A stretch of DNA of 64,000 nucleotides from Spiroplasma clarkii. Lineage in GTDB: Bacteria; Bacillota_I; Bacilli_A; Mycoplasmatales; Mycoplasmataceae. The stretch's first letter is position 1, and each line of letters begins with the position of its first letter. The notes beneath the pieces are model-generated. The model ran no database searches. It was not told the DNA's origin and saw only the letters and a program-made list of their open reading frames with translations. The position numbers and the translations under genes are program-made. The stretch lies in NCBI RefSeq assembly GCF_002795265.1, contig NZ_CP024870.1, positions 1,116,001 to 1,180,000 of the forward strand, given 5' to 3'. Shown in pieces: positions 31,675-42,249 of the stretch.

Positions 31675-34236
31675 TTAAGCCACCTCCTTCACATTGTTTA
31701 ACAAGTAATCAGTTAACTGATTAATGTTGTAAAATACAATGCCGTTTAACTCATAAGTTGATGTGTCAATTTGAATTAATGAGTTTCTAAAGTCATTTAG
31801 TTGCATATATTTGACTATTGCACCATTGTAGTTGTCAAAATAATAGTTTTTACCATTAAAGAAGAATTTATATAAGTCATAACCATCGTTGTCAACATTT
31901 TCTAATTTTTCAAAATTGTTGGTTGACAAGTAATCTGTAAATTCAACTGCTTTGCCTTGTAGATCAACAGTTTCAACAACTCTAGTGTAAACTTCATCAT
32001 AATCATAACCATAAATATAATTACCTTGGAAATTGTATATAAATGCTGCAATATATTCTTGACTTGCAATTTTTCTAATTGCACTATTTACAGCTTCACT
32101 TTGGTTTGAAAAAGTTTCTCCAAAACCATCACTGTATGCATCTTTTTTATCAGTTTGTTGTATTAATAAACTGATTAATTTATTTTTATCTGTATCATAA
32201 ATATAATCAAAATATTTTGAAACATATCTTACTTTACTTGGATCTGCAAAAAGATCATCAATAATGTCTCTTTTTAATCTGTATAAAGCATCATTATAAC
32301 TTGTAAAGTATTTTTCATTATATAAATATGTTATAGTATCTTTTGGTTTTGAAATTTCTAGTGTCTGAATAATATTTTTAGGATTGAATTCTTTAACATC
32401 TCAAAATCATGAAGATCTTTGGTAAGTTACTTTATTTTTAGTATCTGGAATAACAAATTCTCAATTTTCAGTTGTTTTTCCAGGAATCAGATTAATTAAT
32501 GTAACTGCTATATCAACCCATATTAAGACTTTGTTTAGTTTTTTTGTTAATTCTTCAAAAGCCTCTGTTACATTTTCTAATGAGTCTCTTATGTCATAAA
32601 TTTTTTCTGCTCAGTACTGGACTTCTTCCAAAGAAGTAGCAGCATAGACAAGGTAATCACTATAAATTTTATAAATATCACCTAAAAAATTTCTGTTAGT
32701 AGAAGATAAGTAATTTGGATCCATAAGTAAATCTAATATTTCATAAACTTGGCCATTACTTTTTGCAGTTTCTACAACTTCAATTCATTTATCACTAAGT
32801 TCAATTTCCCCATGATTTGTATCTTTTGAGTCTGAACCAAAGTAGTTTATGTTTAGTGATAATAAACTATTATACATAAACTCTTCCATTACTTGAGCAT
32901 CATCACTTGCAACATCAACACTTCTCAATAGTTCTCTTATGTTATATAAAGCCACAATTACTTTTTTGTTTTGTTCCATTTCTTGTAATGGTGTCAAACC
33001 ATTTCAAAGGGCTTCAATTTCTTGATCTAGTTGATATTTTTTAAGGACCTCTTTAAAGTCTAAACTTGATTTTTTTAAATCACTTCTAGTTTTTGAAACA
33101 ACTTTTGCATAACTTTGTTTTCCGTATTTTGATGCTCCAAGATTTTGTTGGTTTTCAAAGAATTTAACTAGTTTGTCAAAATAAATTTCAATTGTTTCCA
33201 TAAAATCATTAAAGAGTGATGCCCCTGCAGTTAAAGTTACACCATCATAGTAGCTCATAGAACCTAGAGCAGACACCAAGTTGCTTGAAACTGTGTTAAA
33301 CACTTCATCTGCTAAACCTGATGAAGATTTTGAGACCAAGCTTCAATTGTTTTTATCTAAAATTAGTTCTGAAACATTTTGGGTGGTTTTTTGATAATTA
33401 CCACCTTCAATTTGCAATGTTCCACCATCACTGGCATTTGCTTCTAAATAATACATTCCAGGTTTTTTCTCAAGTTCTAAGATTTTATCAAGATCACTGT
33501 CTTTTACTTTAAAACCTGATAGGTTAAATTTATTTTCTTCACTAATAACCTGGTTATTGTATTCAACTGATTTTACAATACTTTTTTCTAAGTTTTCTTC
33601 AAAAGTTACTTTGTCATACCAAAGATTACCAAGTTTGTGATACTCTTTTTGATCTAACTTAATTTCATCTCCTTCAAATTTATTTTGATAATATGCAGTT
33701 AGCTGCTCTTTGCTTTGAAAGAGCAAACCATCTGCTTCAAAACCACTTTGAATTTTGTTGGTGTATGAATTAAGTACTTCAGTTTTACTTTTTTCATCAC
33801 TTCCAGAGTAAACTGCATTACCATTTGAATCTTTATAGACATTTACAATGTCTTCTTTATTTACAACTCCATCTGCTGAAATTGAACCCAAAGAATCTGT
33901 TAAATACATTTGGGGGTTCTTGTAGGTTTTTACCTTTGTAATGCTAGCTTTACTTTCAATATGATTTAACATTTCTGAAATTGATGTAAAATCTTGATTT
34001 CCTAATGTTATTTCATTTTTGTAACTTTCATTTTTGTTTACCACAGTCTTTTGAGACACAAAGTAATCAACAGCTTCTGCTTTTGAGTTAAATGTTTCTC
34101 CAAATAACTCATATTTTGTACTATCATCATTTCAGTTATCCAAGTTTGGAATATTTTTTGTTCCACATGCAACTACAGATATACTAGATGATGTAATCAT
34201 CATAACACTTGCAAGTGTTAGTAGTAATTTTTTCAC
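31675..34236 (-). CDS. Large modular lipoprotein, 853 aa, cluster 2, GTG start
   Basis: Paralogue of the 846-aa lipoprotein. Starts at GTG 34236 (reads KKLLLTLASVMMITSSSIS with lipobox Cys24, SVVAC); GGAGGTGATTTA precedes it, and the first gene's ATG is at the equivalent position. N-terminal modules (YELFGETFNSKAEAVDYF, FQSKEQLTAYYQNKF), helical centre with extra residues relative to cluster 1, and C-terminal modules. In-frame TGA Trp codons. Lies 74 bases downstream of a large membrane protein gene without an obvious terminator between, so read-through from it is possible. Confidence 0.9.
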
Positions 34237-34258
34237 TAAATCACCTCCGCCTCTACAA

Positions 34259-34268
34259 TAACGCTTTT
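34259..34268 (-). promoter_or_regulatory. Conserved AAAAGCGTTA element ahead of the 853-aa gene
   Basis: Same ten bases and same distance to the start codon as upstream of the 846-aa paralogue (26,761-26,770). Confidence 0.4.
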
Positions 34269-34310
34269 CCTCCAAAAAAGCAACTTTTTTTTAAAAAAAA
34301 TACTATTTTT

Positions 34311-36080
34311 TTAAAATTTAATGGTTTTTTTAAATAAGTCCTCTAATAGGTCATCTAGTGTATAGATATTTGAAACGTCAGCTACAAATTTATTTTTAAT
34401 AATAATTAAGACAAAATTTGTAATGATCATCAGACAACTTAGTGTTAGTGACACCAGTAAAACATAATTTTCTTGGTAACTTTCTAATTTATCAAGACTG
34501 ATTTCATTATTAATTTTTCTAAAACCAATGTTTGTCACCCCATCAAAAAGATATAGGGTTTCAATATTTTGGAGTTTCACATCAAGATTTGATCTATCCT
34601 GGTTTTGGTTTTGATAAATGTAAAATAACTTATTAAAATAATCTAAAACATTTAAGGAGTTGTATAGTTTATTGTTTTCTTCATTGACTCTTAATTTCAA
34701 AACCTCTGCTTCAGTAATTTTTGCTGTAGACATTAGATTAACTTTTAATATATTTGAAAATGGGATATTAATAAATTGATTAAGACTTTGATAACCATAT
34801 CTTTTTTTAAAATCACTTAATAACTTATTATCAGACAAGTTAAAGACTGAGTCAAAGTAATTTAAATTTGCCTTTTTTATACTCTCACCTTGGAAAAACA
34901 ATAATACATACTCTTGGTATGTTTGTAAAAATTCTTCATCAGTTCATGATTTATAAATGGTACAAACAAATACTTCTTTTAACAATTGTTTTGATAGTGC
35001 TAAAATATAAACACCTCTGATTTCATCAACTTTTACCATAAAGCCATCCATATTTATTGACCAATAATCAAATAAATTAACTGGGATTTTATCAAATTCT
35101 AATTCTGTAAATTGTTGAAAATCTTTTTGTAAATCATAAAGTAGATCAGATCCTTTAACTCAAGTTATTAGTTTATCTAAATTAACAAAATTATCTTTGT
35201 TATATAACATATTGTTAACTAGTTTGTCTAATTTTTGATCTTGTAAAATATTTGCTATATTATTTGGATTGATTTTTTCAAAAGCCAATAATTGTTCATT
35301 GTGATTATTAAGTAATTTATAGTCAATATTAAAATTACTTAAAATTTTTGTCAAGATTGCTAATGAATCATTATTAACTGATAATGTTGAAAAGTTATCT
35401 TTATAGATTTTTGAGTTTTTAATGCTAAGTAGATTTTTAACTTCTTTATAATCATATGAATCATCATTAATCTGAAAGTAAATTTGGTCCTTATTTAATG
35501 AAAAATTTGACAATGAAACTGAAGTCATTATTAAATTTGTTACAAATAAAACAAAAATTACAAACATTGGTGTAAATGATAAAAATTTTTGTTTTCTAAA
35601 TAAATAAACTACTAAACATAATATTGGCAAGTAAATCAAAATTACTATAACTGCAATGGCAATTGTTGTTAAATAATAAATGAAATTATTTAGACCATTT
35701 GTTGTAATACTAAATTGTAACAAGAAATTAAAAAATCCTAGTATTGCTATAATGGCCACTATAAAAACAATTGAAAAAAGATAGTCATATAATGTGGTGA
35801 GAAATCTTGTTCAACCACTTTTTAATTCATCATAATATTTTGCTTTGTAATTTTTAAAGATATACTCTCTGGCTTCATCAAATGTTAATCATGGGATTAA
35901 GAATAAAAACAAAAAGGGACTATAAATTCTTAAATTAGCTGCAACTAAATTCAAAAATTCACTGCTGTCATTTCTATGCAAATTTATAAGACAATTTGCT
36001 ATAGCAAATGCTATAAAAATTATTGTAATTATGGTGTATCTTTTTCATTTCTTTAATCTTAATTTAAAGTTAACAAGCAT
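34311..36080 (-). CDS. Large ABC-permease-like membrane protein, 589 aa
   Basis: About six membrane spans in the first 190 residues, a large hydrophilic, presumably outer domain (about 190-540) and one C-terminal span (LLVSLTLSCLMIITNFVLII). The same architecture is seen in the two permeases at 51,872-55,436, which lie next to an ATPase; here no ATPase gene is adjacent. Start ATG 36080 behind GGGTGA. Trp codons are TGA. Substrate unknown; position directly ahead of cluster 2 suggests a link to surface-protein export, which is inference only. Confidence 0.75.
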
Positions 36081-36173
36081 TTTATTCACCCATCTTTCAA
36101 TCTTGAAGTTTGATATTTAATGCATAATTTAATTTTAAAAATAATTTTTGCTTTGCTTTTTAATAACATTTCT

Positions 36174-36182
36174 ATTATAACA
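36174..36182 (-). promoter_or_regulatory. Extended -10 promoter of the 589-aa membrane protein
   Basis: TGTTATAAT on the minus strand, a full extended -10 element, 94 bases ahead of ATG 36080. No good -35 is visible. The rest of 36,081-36,300 is AT-rich with nothing else recognised. Confidence 0.5.
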
Positions 36183-36304
36183 AAATTTCTGAAAATAAAT
36201 TTTTTTCAAGATTATTTTTTAAATAACTCCTAAATCCAACAAATTCTTGAGGTTAATTATTTTTCCTAAAATAAATCAATGGTTGGTAATTTTAAATAGA
36301 AATT

Positions 36305-36329
36305 AAAAAACCTCTCTTAGAGAGGTTTT
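36305..36329 (-). terminator. Terminator of the HAD phosphatase gene
   Basis: AAAACCTCT / AGAGGTTTT hairpin with T-rich continuation on the minus strand, ten bases behind the stop. Confidence 0.8.
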
Positions 36330-36338
36330 GTTGTAGTT

Positions 36339-37169
36339 TTACTTGCTTAAATTAAATATTTCAATTAAAATTTCACCAACACAATCTGCTTCTGCTGAAC
36401 CAATAATGTTCTTGGCTTCTGCTTGAACACATTTAGGAGCACTATTTGGTACATAAGCTTGATTGTAATATTTTTGGATCATAGTTAAGTCATTTACTCC
36501 ATCTCCAAAAATATAAACATCATTATCCTTAATTGCCAACTTTTGATTTAATGCTGCAATTGCAGATGCCTTAGAAACATTTGCAGCTGTTAACATAAAC
36601 AGTGGTTTGTCTCGATAAATTGCAGCAGAGTAAATTGCTTCAATTTTAAAATCATTTTGTTGAAAGTAACTTTGAAAATAATCAACTTCACTTCTTAAAC
36701 ATTCAAAAGTAATCATGGCAACGGTTTCCCAGTCAAAATCCTGGTCAATTGGTTTAATTTTAACTCCAACTGTTTTGGTTGCATCAAACTCAATATTTAA
36801 AGTATGATGGTTTGTAAAATAAAAACCTTGATTCAAGTAACTACTGATGTAAATTGGTATTTGCTTTGCTGTTAAAAGCTCATAAACTTTTTTTGCAGCA
36901 AAGACTGTAATTAAATTTAAATTAAAAGGATTGAAAACATCAGTGGTTGTTATGTAAGCTCCATTGCTACAAATTGCATAGTTTAAATTTTTATCTAGTT
37001 CTAATATTTTGGCAAAGGTTTTAATTTCTTCAAAGTTTCTTCCTGTAGCAAAAGCAACTTTAATACCTTGCTTTTGAATCTCAATAATTGCTTGTTTGGT
37101 TACTGGCCCTATTTCTTTACGACTATTTAAAATAGTTCCATCCAAATCTAGATAAACAATTTTTCCCAT
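36339..37169 (-). CDS. HAD-superfamily phosphatase, Cof type
   Basis: 276 aa. N-terminal DLDGTILNS with nucleophile Asp8, GIKVAFATGRNFEE (motif II region), conserved Lys, and YIFGDGVNDLTMI (motif III acidic pair) are diagnostic for the Cof/C2B-cap HAD family. These dephosphorylate sugar phosphates, FMN or similar; the substrate is not predictable. Start ATG 37169 follows AAGGAGAAG. Single gene between terminators. Confidence 0.93.
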   Translation of the reverse strand: MGKIVYLDLDGTILNSRKEIGPVTKQAIIEIQKQGIKVAFATGRNFEEIKTFAKILELDKNLNYAICSNGAYITTTDVFNPFNLNLITVFAAKKVYELLTAKQIPIYISSYLNQGFYFTNHHTLNIEFDATKTVGVKIKPIDQDFDWETVAMITFECLRSEVDYFQSYFQQNDFKIEAIYSAAIYRDKPLFMLTAANVSKASAIAALNQKLAIKDNDVYIFGDGVNDLTMIQKYYNQAYVPNSAPKCVQAEAKNIIGSAEADCVGEILIEIFNLSK

Positions 37170-37313
37170 AAACTTCTCCTTTTAACCTTGCACTCTTACA
37201 TTATTTAAAGTGCTGGTAGTTCTTTAAATTCACTTACATTACTGCTTTAAATTATTTTTAACTATTTATATTTTACCTTGATTTAAAGGTATTGTTGAAG
37301 AATATCTAGATTA

Positions 37314-37339
37314 AAAAACCCCAATAATTATTGGGGGTT
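37314..37339 (-). terminator. Terminator of the pgm-rnhB-rbgA operon
   Basis: CCCCAATAATTATTGGGG stem preceded by an A run (T run on the minus strand), 18 bases behind the phosphoglucomutase stop. Confidence 0.85.
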
Positions 37340-37356
37340 AGTTTGTCGACATCTTT

Positions 37357-39036
37357 TTATAATCCTAAGAATTCTTTTAGTTCTGCAAACAAAGTATCAC
37401 ACTTAGCTTTGGCAGTTTTTTCATCTTTACCAACAGTTACAAAGTAAATTTTTATCTTTGGTTCAGTTCCACTTGGACGGACAGCAAATCAACTACCATC
37501 TGTAAAATAAAATTTCATTAAATTTTGTCCTGGCATGTTGTAAAGCCCATCAATGTAATCTTCTGCATATTTCAATTCTAAGTCACCAAATCTTGAAAAA
37601 CTATCATCTCTTAATTTTTCCATAATTGGTTCTACTTTTGACTTAATCTCTTCAGGTTTGAAGTTTAAGTTTTCTGTATAAGTATAGTAATAACCATATT
37701 TTGCAAAAATTTCATTCAACACATCAATTAAAGTCTTACCTTGTTGAGCATAATATCAAGCAGCTTCCACTAACATTGTGGTTGCTTGGATTCCATCTTT
37801 GTCTTTTGTGGAAGCATCAATAACATAACCATAACTTTCTTCATATGCAAAAACAAAGTTTAAACCTCTTTGGGGTTCTTTTAAAATTTCTGAACCCATT
37901 CACTTAAATCCAGTTAAAGTTTTAATTACTTTAACTCCATAAGTTTCACTAGCAATTCGATCTCCTAAATCACTAGTTACAAAACTTGAATAAAGTGCTG
38001 GATTTTCAGGAATTGAATCTGTTTTTTTCATTTGACTTAGTTTTCACTCAATTAAAATTGGTCCTGTTTGGTTACCGTCAAGGCGAATTCATTTTCCTTT
38101 GTGGTTTATTGCACAACCAATTCGGTCTGCATCTGGATCTTGTAAAATCATAATTGCAGCATCTGGATGTTTTTTACCATACTCAAATGGTATTTTTCAA
38201 GCTGGATCAAACTCTGGATTAGGATTAACAACATTTTTAAAGGTTGCATCCTCAAAAGCATGTTCTTCAACTTCAATAACTTCATAACCAAATTTTCTTA
38301 ATAATGGTGGTGTGAACTCTGTTCCTGTACCATTAACTGCTGAATAAATCATTTTAAAACCATCTCGAGATTGATCTGGATAAAACTGTAAATTAGCAAT
38401 CATAGTTTTATAGTTATCAAGTGTTTTTTTACCAACTGTTGCTAGTAAAGTTTCATCAATCTTATACTCTCAGTTTAAGATATCTTCAGTTGCAGCAATA
38501 GTTTCAGCAATGACACTGGTGTCTTCATCGGTTAATTGACAACCAAATTCATCATAAATTTTATAACCATTATAATTTGCAGGGTTATGACTGGCAGTAA
38601 TTACAATTCCCCCAATGGCATTTAAATCTTTTGTTGCAAATGAAACCACTGGTGTTGGTTTCATTTTATTGCCTTTAAATAAATAGGCTTTGATACCAAA
38701 ACTTGTTAAAATTTCTGCTGCTAGTTGAGCAAACTTAGTTGAGTTGTGACGATTGTCATGTCCAATCACAACTCCTCTATTTAAACTATCTGGGTATTTT
38801 GAAATCAACAATTTAGCATAACTAATTGTGACTTTTTTAATAGTATAGACATTAAACCTTCCTGGTCCTGGTCCTAAAATACCTCTAATTCCTGCAGTTC
38901 CAAATTCTAATTGTAAACCAAATGCTGCAGTTAGTTCCTCATCACTTGCAGAAGCTAACAATGTACTTAATTCACTATCCAATGTTTTGGCATTAACTCA
39001 TTCTAAATATTTTTCATTTAATTTATCAAACTTCAT
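37357..39036 (-). CDS. Phosphoglucomutase/phosphomannomutase
   Basis: 559 aa. Interconverts hexose 1- and 6-phosphates (or pentose phosphates; phosphomannomutase and deoxyribomutase relatives are alike). Motifs: FGTAGIRG, active serine in ITASHNP (about Ser149), metal loop DPDADRIG, sugar-binding EESYG and phosphate-binding RPSGTEPK. Usual length for the family. Four or more TGA-coded Trp, including one within RLDGNQ...EW. The start ATG 39036 is one base behind the rnhB stop. Confidence 0.94.
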
Positions 39037-39037
39037 C

Positions 39038-39658
39038 TTATTTCTCCTGTAACTTGGCTATTGGTTTGTAACTCAATCGGTGTACATCTAAAATACCCAA
39101 GCTTTCAACTAATTTAATATGTTCTTTTGTACAATAACCCTTGTGTTGGGAAAACTTATACCCCTTATATTTTACATCATAATTTATCATAATTTTATCT
39201 CGATAAACTTTTGCCAAGATACTAGCTGCTGCAATGCTTTGACTTTTAAAGTCACCTTTAATTACCTGCAAGGTCTGATAACCTTGGAGATTTACTTTTT
39301 CTCCATCAGTTAAACAAAGCTGGGGTTTTTCTTGTAAGTCTTGAATTGATTCACACATTCCCAAAACACTTGTAGCTTTGGGGTTTAATTTGTCAACAAT
39401 TAGAGCACTGTACTCTTTAATTGAATAAGCAACTGTGTTTGCAATTATTTCAGTATACAATTGCTCTCTTTTGGCTGCAGTCAATAACTTTGAATCTTTA
39501 ATCTGGGGGTTACAGTAATCGGGTTTTAAAATAACTGTTGCTACCACAATTGGTCCTGCCATAGCTCCTCGACCAACTTCATCACTTCCTGAAATGACTT
39601 TTACTTGATATTGCTTTTTGAGGTTTTGATCAAAATCATATCTGCTAGTATCTACCAT
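39038..39658 (-). CDS. rnhB: Ribonuclease HII
   Basis: 206 aa. Cleaves RNA in RNA-DNA hybrids and single ribonucleotides. Catalytic acidic residues in GSDEVGRGAMAGP (Asp26, Glu27), SKLLTAAKRE, ALIVDKLNP, and AAASILAKVYRD. No Trp. Its start overlaps the end of rbgA by seven bases (ATGGTAG), a pairing also common in Firmicutes. Confidence 0.97.
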   Translation of the reverse strand: MVDTSRYDFDQNLKKQYQVKVISGSDEVGRGAMAGPIVVATVILKPDYCNPQIKDSKLLTAAKREQLYTEIIANTVAYSIKEYSALIVDKLNPKATSVLGMCESIQDLQEKPQLCLTDGEKVNLQGYQTLQVIKGDFKSQSIAAASILAKVYRDKIMINYDVKYKGYKFSQHKGYCTKEHIKLVESLGILDVHRLSYKPIAKLQEK

Positions 39659-40608
39659 TCTACTGTTAAATCACTTTCAATAATTTTGTCAATATCTTTC
39701 TTATCAATTGAAAAAGAACTGGTTTTGTCAATTTCAATTGGCTTTTCAAAAGAAACTGGACCAAAATTGTGGGCCATTAAATCTGTGATAAATAAGTTAA
39801 TTGCTTTGTCAAAGTCTAAAACTTCATCAAAAACAGTAAACTTACGAACCTTGGCAATTTCTTCAAAGATTTTAAAAGTATCATCATAGTCAATTGGTCT
39901 GAGTATTTTATGGCTAATTTTGTACTTATTTTCAATTAAATTTGGATAACTGTTGTAAAGATAGCGCATTAACTTTGTAGCAAAGCGCTCCTTTGGAACC
40001 ACATCTAAACGAATGGAATTCACTGCTGCACAATTACAAGCAGTGGTTTCATTCTCAAATTTTGTTGGCAAAATTCCTGGAGAATCAATCAAGGTGATTT
40101 GATCCGTCATCTTGATACGATGTAACCCAACAGTAACCCCTGGACGATTGGCAATTTTAAGTTGCTTACCTTTACACAATTTACCAATTACAGTTGACTT
40201 CCCCACATTGGGGATCCCCACCACTAAAATGTTTAACTGTGGTTTTTCAATCCCTTTTTGCTTTTGTTTTTCTTGTTTTGGCTTTGTCATTTGATTAATT
40301 AGTTTTAAAATGTCATTGTAAATATCATGTTGTTTGTTTTTTATTAAATATGGATTATCGCCTTGCTTTTTAAAATAATCAATTCAAATACTAGTCACTG
40401 CTGAATCTGCTAGATCCCCTTTTGACAACAAAACTAATTTTGGACTTTTTGTTAAAAGCTTTTTGAAGATGGGATTTTGAGTTGAAAATGGTGCTCGAGC
40501 ATCAACAATTTCAATCACCAAATCAACAATTGAAATCATTTCCTCAATTGCTTTTATGCTTTTATTCATATGGCCGGGGAACCAATTGAATGTTGACTTA
40601 TCTGCCAT
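39652..40608 (-). CDS. rbgA: Ribosome biogenesis GTPase RbgA/YlqF
   Basis: 318 aa. Circularly permuted GTPase that helps mature the 50S subunit. N-terminal FPGHMNKSIKAI, VIEIVDARAPFS, G4-like LSKGDLAD, then G1 GIPNVGKSTVIG, G2/G3 RPGVTVG and DSPGILPTK. C-terminal region is basic and helical. The last residue Trp is TGG while internal Trp are TGA, showing that both codons are used. Site GAGGTGAATTT before ATG 40608. First gene of rbgA-rnhB-pgm. Confidence 0.96.
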
Positions 40609-40698
40609 AAATTCACCTCTAAAACATCTTAATTAATTTTATAGATATTTTAACCAAATTCCTAGACTTATTACAAGATTTGCAAATCTTTTTTGCCT

Positions 40699-41163
40699 TT
40701 ATTTATGATAAGGTTCTTGACGATTAATTTTAATTGCTCGATAAATTTGTTCTAATAAGATTAAGCGAACCAAATTATAAGGAAAAGTGACCAAGCCAAA
40801 ACTGATTTGATTGGGGTATTTTTTTACAAATTGTTCACTAAAACCATCACTTGGACCAATTAAAAACAAAATTTTACCCCCTTTATAATCTTGATTGGCT
40901 TGTAATGCTTGGGCAAATTCCAGACTTGCCCACTGTTTACCCTGAATTTCAAGTAAAAATACTTCAAAATCCTTAAATTCTTCAAGTTTTTTTGCCAATA
41001 GTTCTTCATTGCGCACCTGATTTGATTTTAAATCTCTACTCACAAATTCAGGAATTTCAAGCACCTCAAGGGTTTGAAATTTTTTAATTTTTGCAACATA
41101 ATGGTTGCAAACAGCAATAAATTCTTGTTGCAGTTTATTAAAACAAATTATTTTTATTTTCAT
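40699..41163 (-). CDS. rlmH: 23S rRNA pseudouridine-1915 N3-methyltransferase RlmH
   Basis: 154 aa SPOUT (knotted) methyltransferase that modifies the tip of helix 69 on the 70S ribosome. Motif FLIGPSDGFSEQF replaces the more common IGGPDG, followed by SFGLVTFPYNLVRLILLEQIYRA and RQEPYHK, the typical C-terminus. Start ATG 41163 chosen for AGAGGT; an in-frame start at 41220 lacks such a site. No TGA codons. Confidence 0.95.
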   Translation of the reverse strand: MKIKIICFNKLQQEFIAVCNHYVAKIKKFQTLEVLEIPEFVSRDLKSNQVRNEELLAKKLEEFKDFEVFLLEIQGKQWASLEFAQALQANQDYKGGKILFLIGPSDGFSEQFVKKYPNQISFGLVTFPYNLVRLILLEQIYRAIKINRQEPYHK

Positions 41164-41247
41164 AATTTTTACCTCTGATTTAAGTTTAAAAGAATTTATC
41201 AATAACTTAAACCCTTTCACCAGTTTTTCTTAATTTAGTTCACGCCA

Positions 41248-41267
41248 TTGACACCTGTAAATGTCAA
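41248..41267. repeat. Inverted repeat TTGACA / TGTCAA
   Basis: TTGACA, eight bases, TGTCAA in the gap between the divergent rlmH and 41,336 gene. Each arm equals a -35 hexamer, but no matching -10 lies at 16-18 bases on either strand. Candidate operator. Confidence 0.35.
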
Positions 41268-41335
41268 GTGCGGATTTATCTACAAAAGTGTGTTAAATTG
41301 TGATAAAATATATTTAGTTTTTGGAGGAAATAACA

Positions 41336-42211
41336 ATGTCAAATAAAATTCAGTTCAAATCAATTTTAGATTATAAGTTACAAGTTAAAAATGTTCTTGA
41401 TGCTTTAGTACCTGATATTCAGTTTTCATACTATGCCATTATGAACAACTCATCTATTCAAACCTACTTTAATATGATCTCAATGGAATTATATGGTTAT
41501 GAATATTACCAAATCTTAAGATTAAATGGCTTGGAATTTAAAGTTGATGAAAAAACCATCAATTTAACAGTTTTAGAAATAGTTTATAATGTACTTAAAC
41601 AAATTGTTGATCGTAAACTAAGATACTCAGAGTACATTGCCTATGATATCTATATTTTACCAATTAGAATTGACAAGTATATTCATGCCTTAGGGTATAA
41701 GTTTGAAGAAATTACCACTCCACAACAAAAACGAGTATTAAAATTAGTTAGTGAAAAAAGTCGTTCATTGGCTGAAGAAATTTCAGAAATTCACCATGAA
41801 GATAAATTTGATGCACTCTATACTCATTTTAGAAAAACACCAGAAGAAGAAGTTGGTGTGAGGTTGGCATTATTTAACCAATTATATGTTTTCTTAAAAG
41901 AAGGAGAACCCATTGTTTATCAAAAATTTGATAAGAAATTTGGGGACAATTTCTTTGCAGAGATTGAAAAATTAAAAGCACTTAACCCTGATAAAATGTC
42001 AGAAAAAGAAAAAGCTTATGTTAAAGGATCAATTGCAGAAACTTTCAGCATTGGAATGATTATCTTGTTAATGCTTTCAGATTCTAAACTTGCAGGAGTT
42101 TGAAAGAAAATTCAAGATGAAGAAAACCGCAAGCGTGAAATTGCCAAAGCCAAAGCAACTATTGCTGAAGCAGAGAAGAAAATCTTATTAATTGAAAGCA
42201 AAGAAAATTAA
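41336..42211 (+). CDS. Hypothetical protein with C-terminal coiled coil, 291 aa
   Basis: Soluble, helical protein without signal peptide; contains one short hydrophobic stretch near residue 245 (IGMIILLMLSDS). Ends in a charged heptad-like helix (EENRKREIAKAKATIAEAEK). I do not recognise a family. Start ATG 41338-side codon at 41336 chosen because TTGGAGGAAATAAC lies before it. One TGA-coded Trp near residue 257. Lone plus-strand gene ending in a strong bidirectional terminator. Confidence 0.8.
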
Positions 42212-42221
42212 AATTCAGGCT

Positions 42222-42249
42222 AAAAAACCGCTAGTATTAGCGGTTTTTT
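42222..42249. terminator. Bidirectional terminator
   Basis: AAAAAACCGCTA / TAGCGGTTTTTT, 12-bp perfect stem with GTAT loop, serving the plus-strand 291-aa gene and the minus-strand SDR gene, whose TAA (42,248-42,250) is at its edge. Confidence 0.92.

Larger units (their letters stand above)
27415..34268 (-). repeat. Surface-protein cluster 2 (duplicated block)
   Basis: Paralogous to cluster 1: an 853-aa lipoprotein, a 742-aa secreted protein, two small lipoproteins and the corresponding 3' fragments, with the same order, overlaps and ribosome sites. Gene sizes match closely and long stretches differ by only a few codons. Confidence 0.9.
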
